A stretch of 53,759 nucleotides of DNA, from positions 1-53,759 of the forward strand of contig NZ_JACEFC010000015.1 in assembly GCF_014180715.1 (NCBI RefSeq), given 5' to 3'. Both the position numbers and the translations under genes were made by a program. Below, piece after piece: positions 1-8,017 of this stretch. Numbering within the stretch: the first letter of the stretch is position 1; the number at the start of each line of letters is the position of its first letter. This stretch comes from Nocardioides stalactiti (lineage in GTDB: Bacteria > Actinomycetota > Actinomycetes > Propionibacteriales > Nocardioidaceae). The notes under the pieces were generated by a model, which saw only the letters and a list, made by a program, of their open reading frames with translations, was not told the origin of the DNA and made no database searches.

Positions 1-609
1 TACGGCGTCCACCCGATGGCGACCGCGTTCGGCGCCCCGGGCGGGGTGATCCCGATCGAGGAGAGCGCCCGCGAGCTGAAGGTGTTCGTCGACCGCGTCC
101 TGCGCACGACCGGCGCCGCCGAGGTCGACCTCGTCGGCCACTCCGAGGGCACCTTCATGCCGCAGTACTACCTGAAGTTCCTCGGCGGTGCCGCGAAGGT
201 GAAGCGCTACGTCGCCTACACCCCGCTCTACGACGGCACCCGGATCCTCATGCTCCCGGCGCTGCGCGACGCAGGCGAGAGGCTCGGCATCTCCGGTCCC
301 GTGATCGACCTGGTCAGCCGGTTCTGCGGGTCGTGCACCCAGTTCCTCGCGGGCTCGCCGATGCAGAAGAAGCTGAGCGAGGGCGGCGCCGCCGTCCCCG
401 GCGTCGACTACACCACCGTGATGAGCAAGTACGACGAGCTCGTCGTCCCCTGGCAGAGCGGCTATCTCGAGGGAGCCGACAACGTCGTCCTCCAGGACCT
501 CTGCCCCCGCAACGTTTCCGAGCACCTCGCGATGGCCTTCGACCCTGTCGCCGCCCAGGTCGTCTACAACGCCCTCGACCCCGCCCACCGGGCCCCGATC
601 ACCTGCTGA
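1..609 (+). CDS. Secreted-type lipase / alpha-beta hydrolase, C-terminal part
   Basis: The reading frame is open from the first base, so the 5' end, including any signal peptide, lies outside the window. About 202 residues remain. They contain the nucleophile elbow G-H-S-E-G with its Ser, an Asp in the segment Y-D-E-L-V-V-P and a His in S-E-H-L-A-M near the end, which is the usual Ser-Asp-His order of alpha/beta hydrolases. The two cysteines in F-C-G-S-C and one in D-L-C-P resemble the disulfide pattern of secreted actinobacterial triacylglycerol lipases (lipase class 2 type). The family hydrolyses ester bonds of lipids outside the cell. Substrate cannot be told from the sequence. The gene ends with TGA just before an array of hairpin repeats. 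Confidence 0.8.
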   Translation, partial: YGVHPMATAFGAPGGVIPIEESARELKVFVDRVLRTTGAAEVDLVGHSEGTFMPQYYLKFLGGAAKVKRYVAYTPLYDGTRILMLPALRDAGERLGISGPVIDLVSRFCGSCTQFLAGSPMQKKLSEGGAAVPGVDYTTVMSKYDELVVPWQSGYLEGADNVVLQDLCPRNVSEHLAMAFDPVAAQVVYNALDPAHRAPITC

Positions 610-613
610 TCCC

Positions 614-723
614 CGACGAACCAGCAGGGTTCGGTCGACGAACCAGCAGGGTTCGGCCGACGAAGCCGCAGGGTTCGGCCGACGAAGCCGCAGGGTTCGG
701 CCGACGAAGCCGCAGGGTTCGCG
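614..723. repeat. Five tandem 22-bp hairpin repeats
   Basis: Five head-to-tail units start at 614, 636, 658, 680 and 702. The first two carry the perfect stem CGAACC-AGCAG-GGTTCG. The last three carry CGAAGCC-GCA-GGGTTCG, the same stem with one mismatch. There are no spacers, so this is not a CRISPR array. It begins four bases after the lipase stop codon and ends about 95 bases before the next start. It may act as a terminator or mRNA stabiliser, or be an expanded intergenic repeat. Confidence 0.85.
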
Positions 724-817
724 TCGCGTTCACCCGTACGACGCCCGGCGCGCCGAGCATGACGACTCGTCGTCCCCCGCCGGCTCGGGCCGGGATCGAG
801 CCCAGGAGCCCTCTCTC

Positions 818-3292
818 GTGCGCATCACCTCGCGCGGCGCTGCCGCCGTCCTGACCACCTGTCTCGCGGCGGCGCCGATGGCACTGCTCGCCGCCCCGCC
901 CGCGTCGGCCGCGGACGCCGACGTACGGATCAACGAGATCGAGTCCAACGGTGACCCCGTGGGCGACTGGGTGGAGCTGGTCAACAACGGCACCTCCGCC
1001 GTCGACATCTCCGGCTGGAGGGTCGTCGACAACGACGTCACCCACACGCCGATCTCGGTCCCCGCCGGGACGACCCTCGCGCCCGGTGCCTTCTTCTCGA
1101 TCTACACCGAGGTCGGCCAGACCTCGGGCTTCGGCCTCGGCGGCGCGGACGCGGTGACCGTGTCGACGAGCACCGGCACCCAGGTGGACACCCACGCCTG
1201 GACCGCCCACGCGGCCCGCTCCTACGGCCGCTGCCCCGACGGCGCTGGTCCGTTCGTCGACACCACGACGACCACCCGCGGTGCGGCGAACGACTGCCCG
1301 CCGCCCGCTGGTGGCGCGGACGTCCGCCTCAACGAGGTCGAGTCCAACGGCGACGCCGTCGGTGACTGGGTCGAGCTCGTCAACGTCGGTACGTCGGCGC
1401 TCGACATCTCCGGCTGGAAGGTGATCGACAGCGACGCGACCCACCCGTTCGCGGTCGTCCCGGCCGCCACGGTGCTCGACCCGGGCGAGTACGTCGCGCT
1501 CTACACCGAGTTCCCGCCGCCCGGCTTCGGCCTCGGTTCCTCCGACACGGTCCGGCTCTACCAAGCCGACGGCACCACGCAGGTCGACTCGTTCAGCTGG
1601 TCCGGTGGTCACGCCGCGACGACGTTCGGCCGCTGCGCCGACGGGGTCGGCTCGTGGCAGGAGACCACCGTCGCGACCCGGGGTGCGGCCAACGCCTGCA
1701 GCCCGATCCGGGTCAACGAGGTCGAGTCCAGCGACCCGGCGTCGGGCCCGGACTGGGTCGAGCTCGTCAACCTCTCTTCCGCTCCGATCGACGTCGCCGG
1801 CTGGGTCGTCAAGGACAGCGGCGAGACCGGTGCCACCACGCTGCCGAGCCCGAGCGTCGTCCCGGCAGGTGGCCATCTGGTCGTCGACGCCCTGCTCGCC
1901 GGCCTGGGCGGCAGCGACGCCGTCCGGCTGTTCGACTCGGCCGCGAAGCTGATCGACTCCTACGCCTGGACCGCGCACGCCACGACGACGTACGGCCGTT
2001 GCGCCGACGGCGTCGGCACGTTCAAGACGACCGACGCGGCGACCAAGGGCGGCGTGAACGACTGCCCCGGCCTGAGCACCGTCCCGTGGCTCGGGTCGCA
2101 GACCGTGACGACCGTCGACGCGGCCGCGACCTTCAACGCCGACGCGAGCGGCCTGGTCTTCGACCCCGCGAACCCGAGCACGCTGTGGGTGGCCCAGAAC
2201 AAGGCAGGCACGCTGTGGAAGCTCGTGAAGTCCGGTGACACCTACGTGCCGGCGAAGAACTGGGAGAGCGGCCGCGCGCCGAAGTACGCCGACGGCACCG
2301 GCTCGCCGGACACCGAGGGCATCACCATCGGCGCCGACAAGGCCGTCTACCTGACCTCCGAGCGCAACAACGAGGCGAGCGGGATCAGCCGCAACACGCT
2401 GCTGCGCTACGCCCCCGTGCCGAAGCCGACGATGCGCGCGACCGACCAGTGGGAGCTCAACGGGATCCTCCCGGCGCTGGGCGCGAACCTCGGGCTCGAG
2501 GGGATCACGTTCATCCCGGACGACGACCTGCTCGCGGGCGGGTTCGTCGACGAGAGCACCGGTGCGCCGTACGACCCGGCGACCTACCCGAAGCACCGTG
2601 GCGGCCTGTTCGTCGTCGCCGTCGAGGGCACCGGCCTCCTCTACGTCCTCGCGCTCGACCACACGAAGGCGGTCGACGAGGTCGCCCACCTCGTGGCGAC
2701 CATCGACCCGCAACTGGTCACCAACGCCGGCCCCGCCGGCGTCATGGACGTGACCTGGGACGCCGAGCTCGAGCGGTTGTGGGCGGTCTGTGACGACAGC
2801 TGTGACGGGACGACGGTCACCCTGGCTCTGGTGTCCGGAGCGTTCGTCGTCGACACCGCCTACCAGCGGCCGGCCGGCATGCCGAACCTCAACAACGAGG
2901 GCCTGGCGATCGCCCCCCGCTCGGCGTGCGTCGGCGGCGTGAAGCCGGTGCTGTGGGCCGACGACGGCGACACCGACGGGCACTCGCTGCGGGCCGGCAC
3001 GCTGCCGTGCGACGGCCTCGCGACGATGACGGTCACCACCCGTCCGGTCGTGCGCGGCACCGCCCGCGTCGGCAAGACCCTCCGTCTCACCCCGGGGCAG
3101 ACCACGCCGAAGGCCGCGAGCCTCGGCTACCAGTGGTACGTCGACGGCCTGCCGGTCGCCGGCGCCACCGGGACCACCCTCGCTGTCCAACCGTCTTACG
3201 TCGGCAAGCGCGTCCGGGTCCAGGTCACCTACGCCAAGGTCGGTTTCGCCGACGCGACCGCCTCGGCGCGGTCGCTGCTGATCAAGCCCTGA
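818..3292 (+). CDS. Secreted lamin-tail-domain protein with beta-propeller-like region
   Basis: The protein has 824 residues. The GTG start is chosen because AGGAG lies nine bases upstream and it opens directly into a Sec signal peptide that ends A-S-A around residue 31. Three lamin-tail domains follow (about 33-160, 170-290, 295-410), each opening with R-(I/L/V)-N-E-(I/V)-E-S and W-V-E-L-V-N and containing a W-x-V-x-D strand. Residues about 415-735 resemble esterase-like or SdiA-regulated-like propeller proteins, with motifs such as D-T-E-G-I-T-I and L-N-N-E-G-L-A-I. The last 85 residues form an Ig-like domain with Y-Q-W-Y-V-D-G. Lamin-tail domains in secreted bacterial proteins often accompany nucleases or phosphoesterases, but no clear catalytic motif is visible, so the function is unknown. 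It is monocistronic and ends at a large palindrome. Confidence 0.88.
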   Translation: MRITSRGAAAVLTTCLAAAPMALLAAPPASAADADVRINEIESNGDPVGDWVELVNNGTSAVDISGWRVVDNDVTHTPISVPAGTTLAPGAFFSIYTEVGQTSGFGLGGADAVTVSTSTGTQVDTHAWTAHAARSYGRCPDGAGPFVDTTTTTRGAANDCPPPAGGADVRLNEVESNGDAVGDWVELVNVGTSALDISGWKVIDSDATHPFAVVPAATVLDPGEYVALYTEFPPPGFGLGSSDTVRLYQADGTTQVDSFSWSGGHAATTFGRCADGVGSWQETTVATRGAANACSPIRVNEVESSDPASGPDWVELVNLSSAPIDVAGWVVKDSGETGATTLPSPSVVPAGGHLVVDALLAGLGGSDAVRLFDSAAKLIDSYAWTAHATTTYGRCADGVGTFKTTDAATKGGVNDCPGLSTVPWLGSQTVTTVDAAATFNADASGLVFDPANPSTLWVAQNKAGTLWKLVKSGDTYVPAKNWESGRAPKYADGTGSPDTEGITIGADKAVYLTSERNNEASGISRNTLLRYAPVPKPTMRATDQWELNGILPALGANLGLEGITFIPDDDLLAGGFVDESTGAPYDPATYPKHRGGLFVVAVEGTGLLYVLALDHTKAVDEVAHLVATIDPQLVTNAGPAGVMDVTWDAELERLWAVCDDSCDGTTVTLALVSGAFVVDTAYQRPAGMPNLNNEGLAIAPRSACVGGVKPVLWADDGDTDGHSLRAGTLPCDGLATMTVTTRPVVRGTARVGKTLRLTPGQTTPKAASLGYQWYVDGLPVAGATGTTLAVQPSYVGKRVRVQVTYAKVGFADATASARSLLIKP

Positions 3293-3307
3293 CGCCGGTC
3301 CTGGGTC

Positions 3308-3347
3308 GGGTGGGTGGGAGTGACCTCGAGGTCACTCCCACCCACCC
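3308..3347. terminator. 40-bp perfect palindrome, bidirectional terminator
   Basis: The left arm at 3308-3327 and the right arm at 3328-3347 are exact reverse complements with no unpaired centre (core GTGACCTCGAGGTCAC). It lies between two convergent genes, 15 bases after one stop and 31 bases from the other, so it can terminate transcripts from both sides. There is no T-run. Confidence 0.8.
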
Positions 3348-3378
3348 AACTCGCGGTGACGGTGGTCCGGGTCTCGCG

Positions 3379-6027
3379 CTACAGACGGCTGACGCCGAGC
3401 CCGTCGATCGCGACCAGCTTGTCCCGCGTCAGCACCTTCAGGACGACGGTGCCCGTCCGGTAGGGGAACCGAGGGAGTGCGACGACCCGCTTGGTCGACC
3501 GCGTGGGCGCGTAGAGGTCGATCCGGCCGACCAGCTCACCGTCGACGAAGACCCCGACCACTCCGCAGCCGGGGCACCGGGTCGCGACCACGCCGACCCG
3601 TGACAGCCGCGCGTCAGGCTTGCGCAGCGTCTTGTCGCGCGCCTTGGTCGACTTGATCGTGCCGAGGTAGAACGCCTCGCCGGCGCCGACCGTCCAGCCC
3701 TGACCGCTCAGCGCCCGGTCGTCGAGTGCCACCGCCGTGCAGCGGTCCACTGTCCAGCCCGACAGGTTGCCCTCGCGGTCACGGGCTCGCACCGAGAAGC
3801 AGTACGTCGACCCCTCGGGCATCCCGGTCGTGGTCACCGACCGCTTCGTGGTGCGCTGCCACTCGTCGGGGTACTGGTAGGCCGACATCACGCCGTCGAA
3901 GGTCGCGCTCCGGAAGCGCACGTCGTACGACGCCGTCCCCGAGACGTCGTCCTTGCTGCTCCAGGTCGTCGTGACCGAACGTGACAGCCGGAACGTCGGG
4001 AGGGCACCCAGCTCGGCGACCGGACTCGTGACGTCGAGCTCGTCGCCGCGAGCGGTGAGCTGCGCGCCGTCGAAGTCGACGCTGCGGCCGGCGGTGTGGA
4101 GATAGAGCTGTGCCCGGAGATGCGCGTGACCACCTTCGCGGACATCGAGAGGAACACTCACCAGCCGCCAGGTGTGGCCGACCGTCACGACCTTCGCCCC
4201 CTTCTGCTGGTTGCCCCCCGCCGCCCACAGCACGAGCTCGACCGTCACCGGCGCCGTCGTTGCGGACCGCACCCACATCGAGTAGTTGAACGACTGCCCG
4301 GCCCCGGGGGCGAGCGGGACGTCCTGGTAGATCGAACCGCCCGGCTCGCTCACATTGGTCTCGCCGTACCACTCGTGATCCTTGGCCTGGGCGCGGTCCT
4401 GGTAGGCGGCGATGTTGGTCGTGCCGGGGCCCAGGACGCCCCACCCGTTGGCGTTGCCCTCCTCGAGCGACCCGTTGCGCAGTCCGCTCGGCCCGACGAA
4501 TGCGCCATCGAAGTTCACGCTGCGGCCAGGCGTCTTGAGGTACATCTGGGCGCGCAGGTGGCCGTGCCCGCCCTCGCGGACGTCGAGCGGAACGCTCACG
4601 TAGCGCCACTTCGGGCCGACCTTGAAGCTCTCGGTGCCGTTCTGCTGGTTGCCTCCGGCCGCCCACAGGACGACGTCGACGTCGACCGGTGCGTTCGTCT
4701 TCGACCGGACCCACATCGAGAAGACGTACGACTCGCCGGCCTGCGGTGCGATCGCGACATCCTGGTAGATCGAGCCGTTGACCTCGCTTACGTTGGTCTC
4801 GCCGTACCAGTCGTGCTCCTTGGCCTTCGACCCGTCCTGGTAGGCCGCGATGTTGGTCGTGCCGGGGCCCAGGACGCCCCACCCGTTGGTGTTGCCCTCT
4901 TCGAGCGACCCGTTGCGGAGCAGGTTGCGCTGCACCTGGGCGCCGTCGAAATTGATGTTCTGGCCCGGGGTGTCGATATAGACCTGGGCTCGCAGGTGGG
5001 TGTGACTGCCCTCGCGGACGTCGAGCGGCACCTCGACCAACCGCCAGGTGCGACCGACGACGACCCGTTCCTGCCCGCTCTGCTGGTTGCCGCCGACGGC
5101 CCACAGGACGATCCGGAGGGTTGCCGGTGTGGAAGTCCGCGACCGCACCCAGATCGAGAACGTGAACGAACTGCCGGCCCCGGGGTTGACCGGGATGTCC
5201 TGATAGATCGAGCCACCCGCCTGGTTGGTGTTGGCCTCGCCGAACCACTGGTGGTCCTTGGACTCGGCCGGGTCCTGGTACGCCGCGAGGTTCGTCCCCG
5301 CCTCCAGGCCGCCCCAGCCGCTGGTGTTGCCCTCCTCGAGCGACGCGTTGCGCAGCAGGTTGGCCCGGCACCCTTGCCAGCGGCCCCAACCCTTGAGGGA
5401 CGGGCAGGCGTCGGAGGCGTCGAACGTGCCGTCGCCGTCGGCGTCGGGGTTGGGCGGCGGTCCACTGGGGCCAGCGCTGGTGTAGGTGGTTCCGTTGCAG
5501 GGCCACCTGCCGAACACAGCCGGGTCGACCACCGGGTCGAGCTGGACCCCTGACAGGACGATGGGCGCTGGCGCTCCGTTGACTGCCCTCGAAATGTGGA
5601 GGTGCGGCGAGTAGTTGGGCGTCCCGCCGAGCGTCCCGATCGGGTCGCCGCCCATGACGCCGCCCGTCTTCGTGACGGTCGACAGATGGGCGAGATGCAG
5701 TTTCTCGTTGCCGTCGGCGCTCGTCCAGACCACGGAGTTGCCCCAGGTACTCCCGGGCGATGTCGTCACCTGCTGGACGCTTCCCGCAGCAGGCGCATAG
5801 AGCACCGTGCCGTCGTCACCTGGGAAGTTGATGTCGGCGACCCAGGTCACCGGGCTGCTCCCGAAGTAGTTCGGGTGATTCCTCGGGTCGGTGTAGGTAT
5901 CCGCGCAGTACTGCACCCCCGCAGCGAAAACATCACCGCTGACCGCCCGTGCCGGCGCCACAGAGATCGCGACGAGGACGGGCGTGATGAGGGTGAGCAC
6001 TGCGGTTCGAAGAAGGACTCGGCCCAT
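3379..6027 (-). CDS. Secreted degenerate M23 domain protein with three carbohydrate-binding-like repeats
   Basis: The protein has 882 residues from the ATG at 6027, which has AGGAG just upstream and opens a signal peptide ending A-R-A. Residues about 55-160 fold like an M23 peptidase: H-L-A-H-L-S and H-L-H-I are present, but the first zinc ligand of the usual H-x-G-x-D is missing (T-W-V-A-D here), so activity is doubtful. A Ca-loop segment D-A-D-G-D-G-T-F-D follows near residue 190. Then come three copies of a roughly 145-residue module starting L-R-N-x-S-L-E-E-G-N and containing S-I-Y-Q-D and V-P-L-D-V-R-E-G, probably carbohydrate-binding beta-sandwiches. A fibronectin-III-like domain and a C-terminal beta domain end the protein. 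It lies two bases after the GH30 stop, so the two form one operon. It probably binds wall or extracellular polysaccharide. Confidence 0.85.
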   Translation of the reverse strand: MGRVLLRTAVLTLITPVLVAISVAPARAVSGDVFAAGVQYCADTYTDPRNHPNYFGSSPVTWVADINFPGDDGTVLYAPAAGSVQQVTTSPGSTWGNSVVWTSADGNEKLHLAHLSTVTKTGGVMGGDPIGTLGGTPNYSPHLHISRAVNGAPAPIVLSGVQLDPVVDPAVFGRWPCNGTTYTSAGPSGPPPNPDADGDGTFDASDACPSLKGWGRWQGCRANLLRNASLEEGNTSGWGGLEAGTNLAAYQDPAESKDHQWFGEANTNQAGGSIYQDIPVNPGAGSSFTFSIWVRSRTSTPATLRIVLWAVGGNQQSGQERVVVGRTWRLVEVPLDVREGSHTHLRAQVYIDTPGQNINFDGAQVQRNLLRNGSLEEGNTNGWGVLGPGTTNIAAYQDGSKAKEHDWYGETNVSEVNGSIYQDVAIAPQAGESYVFSMWVRSKTNAPVDVDVVLWAAGGNQQNGTESFKVGPKWRYVSVPLDVREGGHGHLRAQMYLKTPGRSVNFDGAFVGPSGLRNGSLEEGNANGWGVLGPGTTNIAAYQDRAQAKDHEWYGETNVSEPGGSIYQDVPLAPGAGQSFNYSMWVRSATTAPVTVELVLWAAGGNQQKGAKVVTVGHTWRLVSVPLDVREGGHAHLRAQLYLHTAGRSVDFDGAQLTARGDELDVTSPVAELGALPTFRLSRSVTTTWSSKDDVSGTASYDVRFRSATFDGVMSAYQYPDEWQRTTKRSVTTTGMPEGSTYCFSVRARDREGNLSGWTVDRCTAVALDDRALSGQGWTVGAGEAFYLGTIKSTKARDKTLRKPDARLSRVGVVATRCPGCGVVGVFVDGELVGRIDLYAPTRSTKRVVALPRFPYRTGTVVLKVLTRDKLVAIDGLGVSRL

Positions 6028-6029
6028 GG

Positions 6030-7817
6030 TCAGCACTCCTTCGGGAGGTCTTGGCCCATCGGGACCTCGCGGACGACGTACGTCGGGCCCTGCACGACCG
6101 GGTAGCCGGCACCGACGGCGCACCAGTAGGCCTCGCCGGTCGGCATCCAGCGGCGTCGGGGGCGGCTCGGGTAGCCGGTGACCAGATAGCTCGCCCCGTC
6201 AGGGGAGGAGTAGACCGAGTTCCGCGTCGGCGGGCAGCCGGCGTCCTCGCCGAGCGGGTACGGCGCCAGGCTGGTCAGGGTGCGCACGGGGGCACCGAGG
6301 CAGGCGTCGACCGAAGCGCTGGTGATCCGGTGCCGGTACCCGGACCGGTCGATGAGGTAGCGCTCGCCGGTCGATGCCTGGACCACCGCGTTGCGCAGGT
6401 CGGTCACCGGCTCGGTAGACGGCCCGGTGAAGGTGAAGAGCTCGCCGGGGCCGACCCGGAACCGGACGCCGTTGCGGCCGCGGACCCGCACGTCGACGAC
6501 CTCCTCGGAGCTCGACTGGTTGTGACCGACGACCCCGATGGTGCCGTCAGAGTTGAGGAACGCTGACGACACGACGCCGCCCTCGCTGGCCGACGAGATC
6601 ACGCGGGCGCCGGGCCGCGCGGCCCGGGCGACGTGGCCGAGGGTGAAGAACTCGGGCCCGGGCGTGATCAAGTCGCCGGAGATGGTGAGCAGGCCGCGGC
6701 AGCTCTTGCAGCCCTTCGCCGACACCGGGTCGATCGGCCCGTTGCTGGCGTTCAGCGCGAGGTTCCACATCATCAGCCCGGTGGACCCGGCCTCGATGGA
6801 GGTGGTGATGAGGTTGATCGCGTCCCAGCGGAAGGTGCCCGACCAGGTGTCGGTGGTCCCCGTGCACTCGGTGAGGACGGTCCGGACCGGCAGGCCCGCC
6901 ATCTGCCCGGGAGTGCCTCCGTAGCAGTGGACCGCGGCAGCGGCGAACGCGGAGCGAGCGCCGGCGAGCACCTCGTCGTACGCCGGGCGGTGCTCCCAGT
7001 TGTGGTCCACCGCCCAGAGTTGGACCGAGCGCTGGGTGAGGCGCGACGACACCGCGTTCGCGATGCGGATCTGCTGGGGCGCCGTCACCTTCATCGAGGT
7101 GTAGTCGGGGGCGTAGTCGGGCTCGTTGCTGATCGCCATCGCCCTCAGCGGGACGCCCTGCTCCTTCAGCCAGGACGCCTGCTTGACCAGCAGGTCGCCG
7201 TACGCCGGCTCGGAGGCGGAGCGCAGGCTGCCGCCGCGGAGCGTGGCGGGCTGCTTCATCGAGGCCGGTGCCGACCAGGCGGTGGCGACGACGCTCAGGC
7301 TGCGGCGAACGGGCAGCACCTCGTCGATCAGGTACCGGACCGCGGCCGTCTGCTGCGCCGGCGGGGCGCCGGCCGCCGTCCACGACCAGAGGCGCGGTGA
7401 GAAGTCGGTGGACGACAGGGGCAGTCGGAGCCAGTTGAGCCGCGCCCCGTCGGCGCGGGTGGGGGAGAAGAGCATCTCCGTCGCGGTCCGATTGCCCTCG
7501 AGGAGGCCGACGGAGGCGTCGGTGAGCGACGCGCCCACGCCCCGCCACGGTTGCTGGAGGGCCGAGGGGTCGACGACGATCGTTGCCGTCGCGGCCGAGG
7601 TGATCGTCGGGACCACCTTGAACCGGCGCGCCGGGTCCGTCGGTGAGGTCACCCACCCCTGCCAAGCCGCAGCAGCGGTCCGCGGAGCGGGGTCGCGCGG
7701 CTCCTGCGCCTCGGCCCCGCTGCCGCCGAACGATGCTGCGACAAGTGACGCCGCCGTGGCGATCGAAGCGAGCGAGGCGACGGCACGCCGCCGGGAGCCA
7801 TGGAGAGCAGATGGCAT
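6030..7817 (-). CDS. Secreted glycoside hydrolase family 30-like enzyme with two C-terminal IPD-type modules
   Basis: The protein has 595 residues. A signal peptide covers about residues 1-38, ending A-E-A. The catalytic domain opens with G-V-G-A-S-L-T-D-A-S and has R-L-P-L-S-S-T-D-F-S, typical of GH30. The acid/base Glu is in S-N-E-P-D near residue 232 and the nucleophile Glu in L-T-E-C-T near residue 317. GH30 enzymes are retaining beta-glycosidases acting on glucosylceramide, xylan or beta-1,6-glucan; the substrate here is unknown. After the beta domain, about residues 480-595 hold two diverged copies of the module (Y-L-I-D-R-S-G-Y-R-H-R-I, then S-Y-L-V ... R-R-W-M-P) that fills the divergent neighbour, so the two gene products probably share a surface or ligand. 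A TAGCCT hexamer six bases before the ATG suggests leaderless translation. Confidence 0.88.
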   Translation of the reverse strand: MPSALHGSRRRAVASLASIATAASLVAASFGGSGAEAQEPRDPAPRTAAAAWQGWVTSPTDPARRFKVVPTITSAATATIVVDPSALQQPWRGVGASLTDASVGLLEGNRTATEMLFSPTRADGARLNWLRLPLSSTDFSPRLWSWTAAGAPPAQQTAAVRYLIDEVLPVRRSLSVVATAWSAPASMKQPATLRGGSLRSASEPAYGDLLVKQASWLKEQGVPLRAMAISNEPDYAPDYTSMKVTAPQQIRIANAVSSRLTQRSVQLWAVDHNWEHRPAYDEVLAGARSAFAAAAVHCYGGTPGQMAGLPVRTVLTECTGTTDTWSGTFRWDAINLITTSIEAGSTGLMMWNLALNASNGPIDPVSAKGCKSCRGLLTISGDLITPGPEFFTLGHVARAARPGARVISSASEGGVVSSAFLNSDGTIGVVGHNQSSSEEVVDVRVRGRNGVRFRVGPGELFTFTGPSTEPVTDLRNAVVQASTGERYLIDRSGYRHRITSASVDACLGAPVRTLTSLAPYPLGEDAGCPPTRNSVYSSPDGASYLVTGYPSRPRRRWMPTGEAYWCAVGAGYPVVQGPTYVVREVPMGQDLPKEC

Positions 7818-7823
7818 GCCGGG

Positions 7824-7829
7824 AGGCTA
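7824..7829 (-). promoter_or_regulatory. -10 element of the GH30 operon (leaderless)
   Basis: Read on the minus strand this is TAGCCT, matching the actinobacterial TANNNT -10, with six bases before the ATG at 7817. No Shine-Dalgarno is present, so transcription probably starts at or next to the start codon. Confidence 0.45.
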
Positions 7830-7864
7830 GTGGCCCGACGGTCCGCCCGACCGTGGAAGTCGAC

Positions 7865-7886
7865 AAACATTGCGATGTTCATGTTT
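7865..7886. promoter_or_regulatory. Nested inverted repeat between divergent genes
   Basis: AACAT-TGCG-ATGTT (7866-7879) is nested with AAACAT-N10-ATGTTT (7865-7886). It is the only A+T-rich patch in the 200-bp gap between the GH30 operon and the long module protein, so it is a candidate operator or shared promoter element for both. Confidence 0.4.
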
Positions 7887-8017
7887 CGGGCCGTCGCAGG
7901 ATCTGGCAGGGTTGGCCCCGGTAGTCGGACGGGAGATCCGGACCCCAGCTCCCGCGGGGTGCACGATCTCGACGTCACGGGTCGCTCCGACACCACTCCG
8001 CCGTCATAGGAGTTGGT

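Noticed and set aside
614..723. CRISPR-like array
   Set aside because: Units are directly adjacent with no unique spacers and no cas genes are nearby.
599..3190. Very long open frame on the minus strand opposite the lamin-tail-domain gene
   Set aside because: It mirrors the codon structure of the plus-strand gene, is Arg/Gly/Val-rich with no domain, and lacks a plausible ribosome site. Typical antisense shadow in high-G+C DNA.
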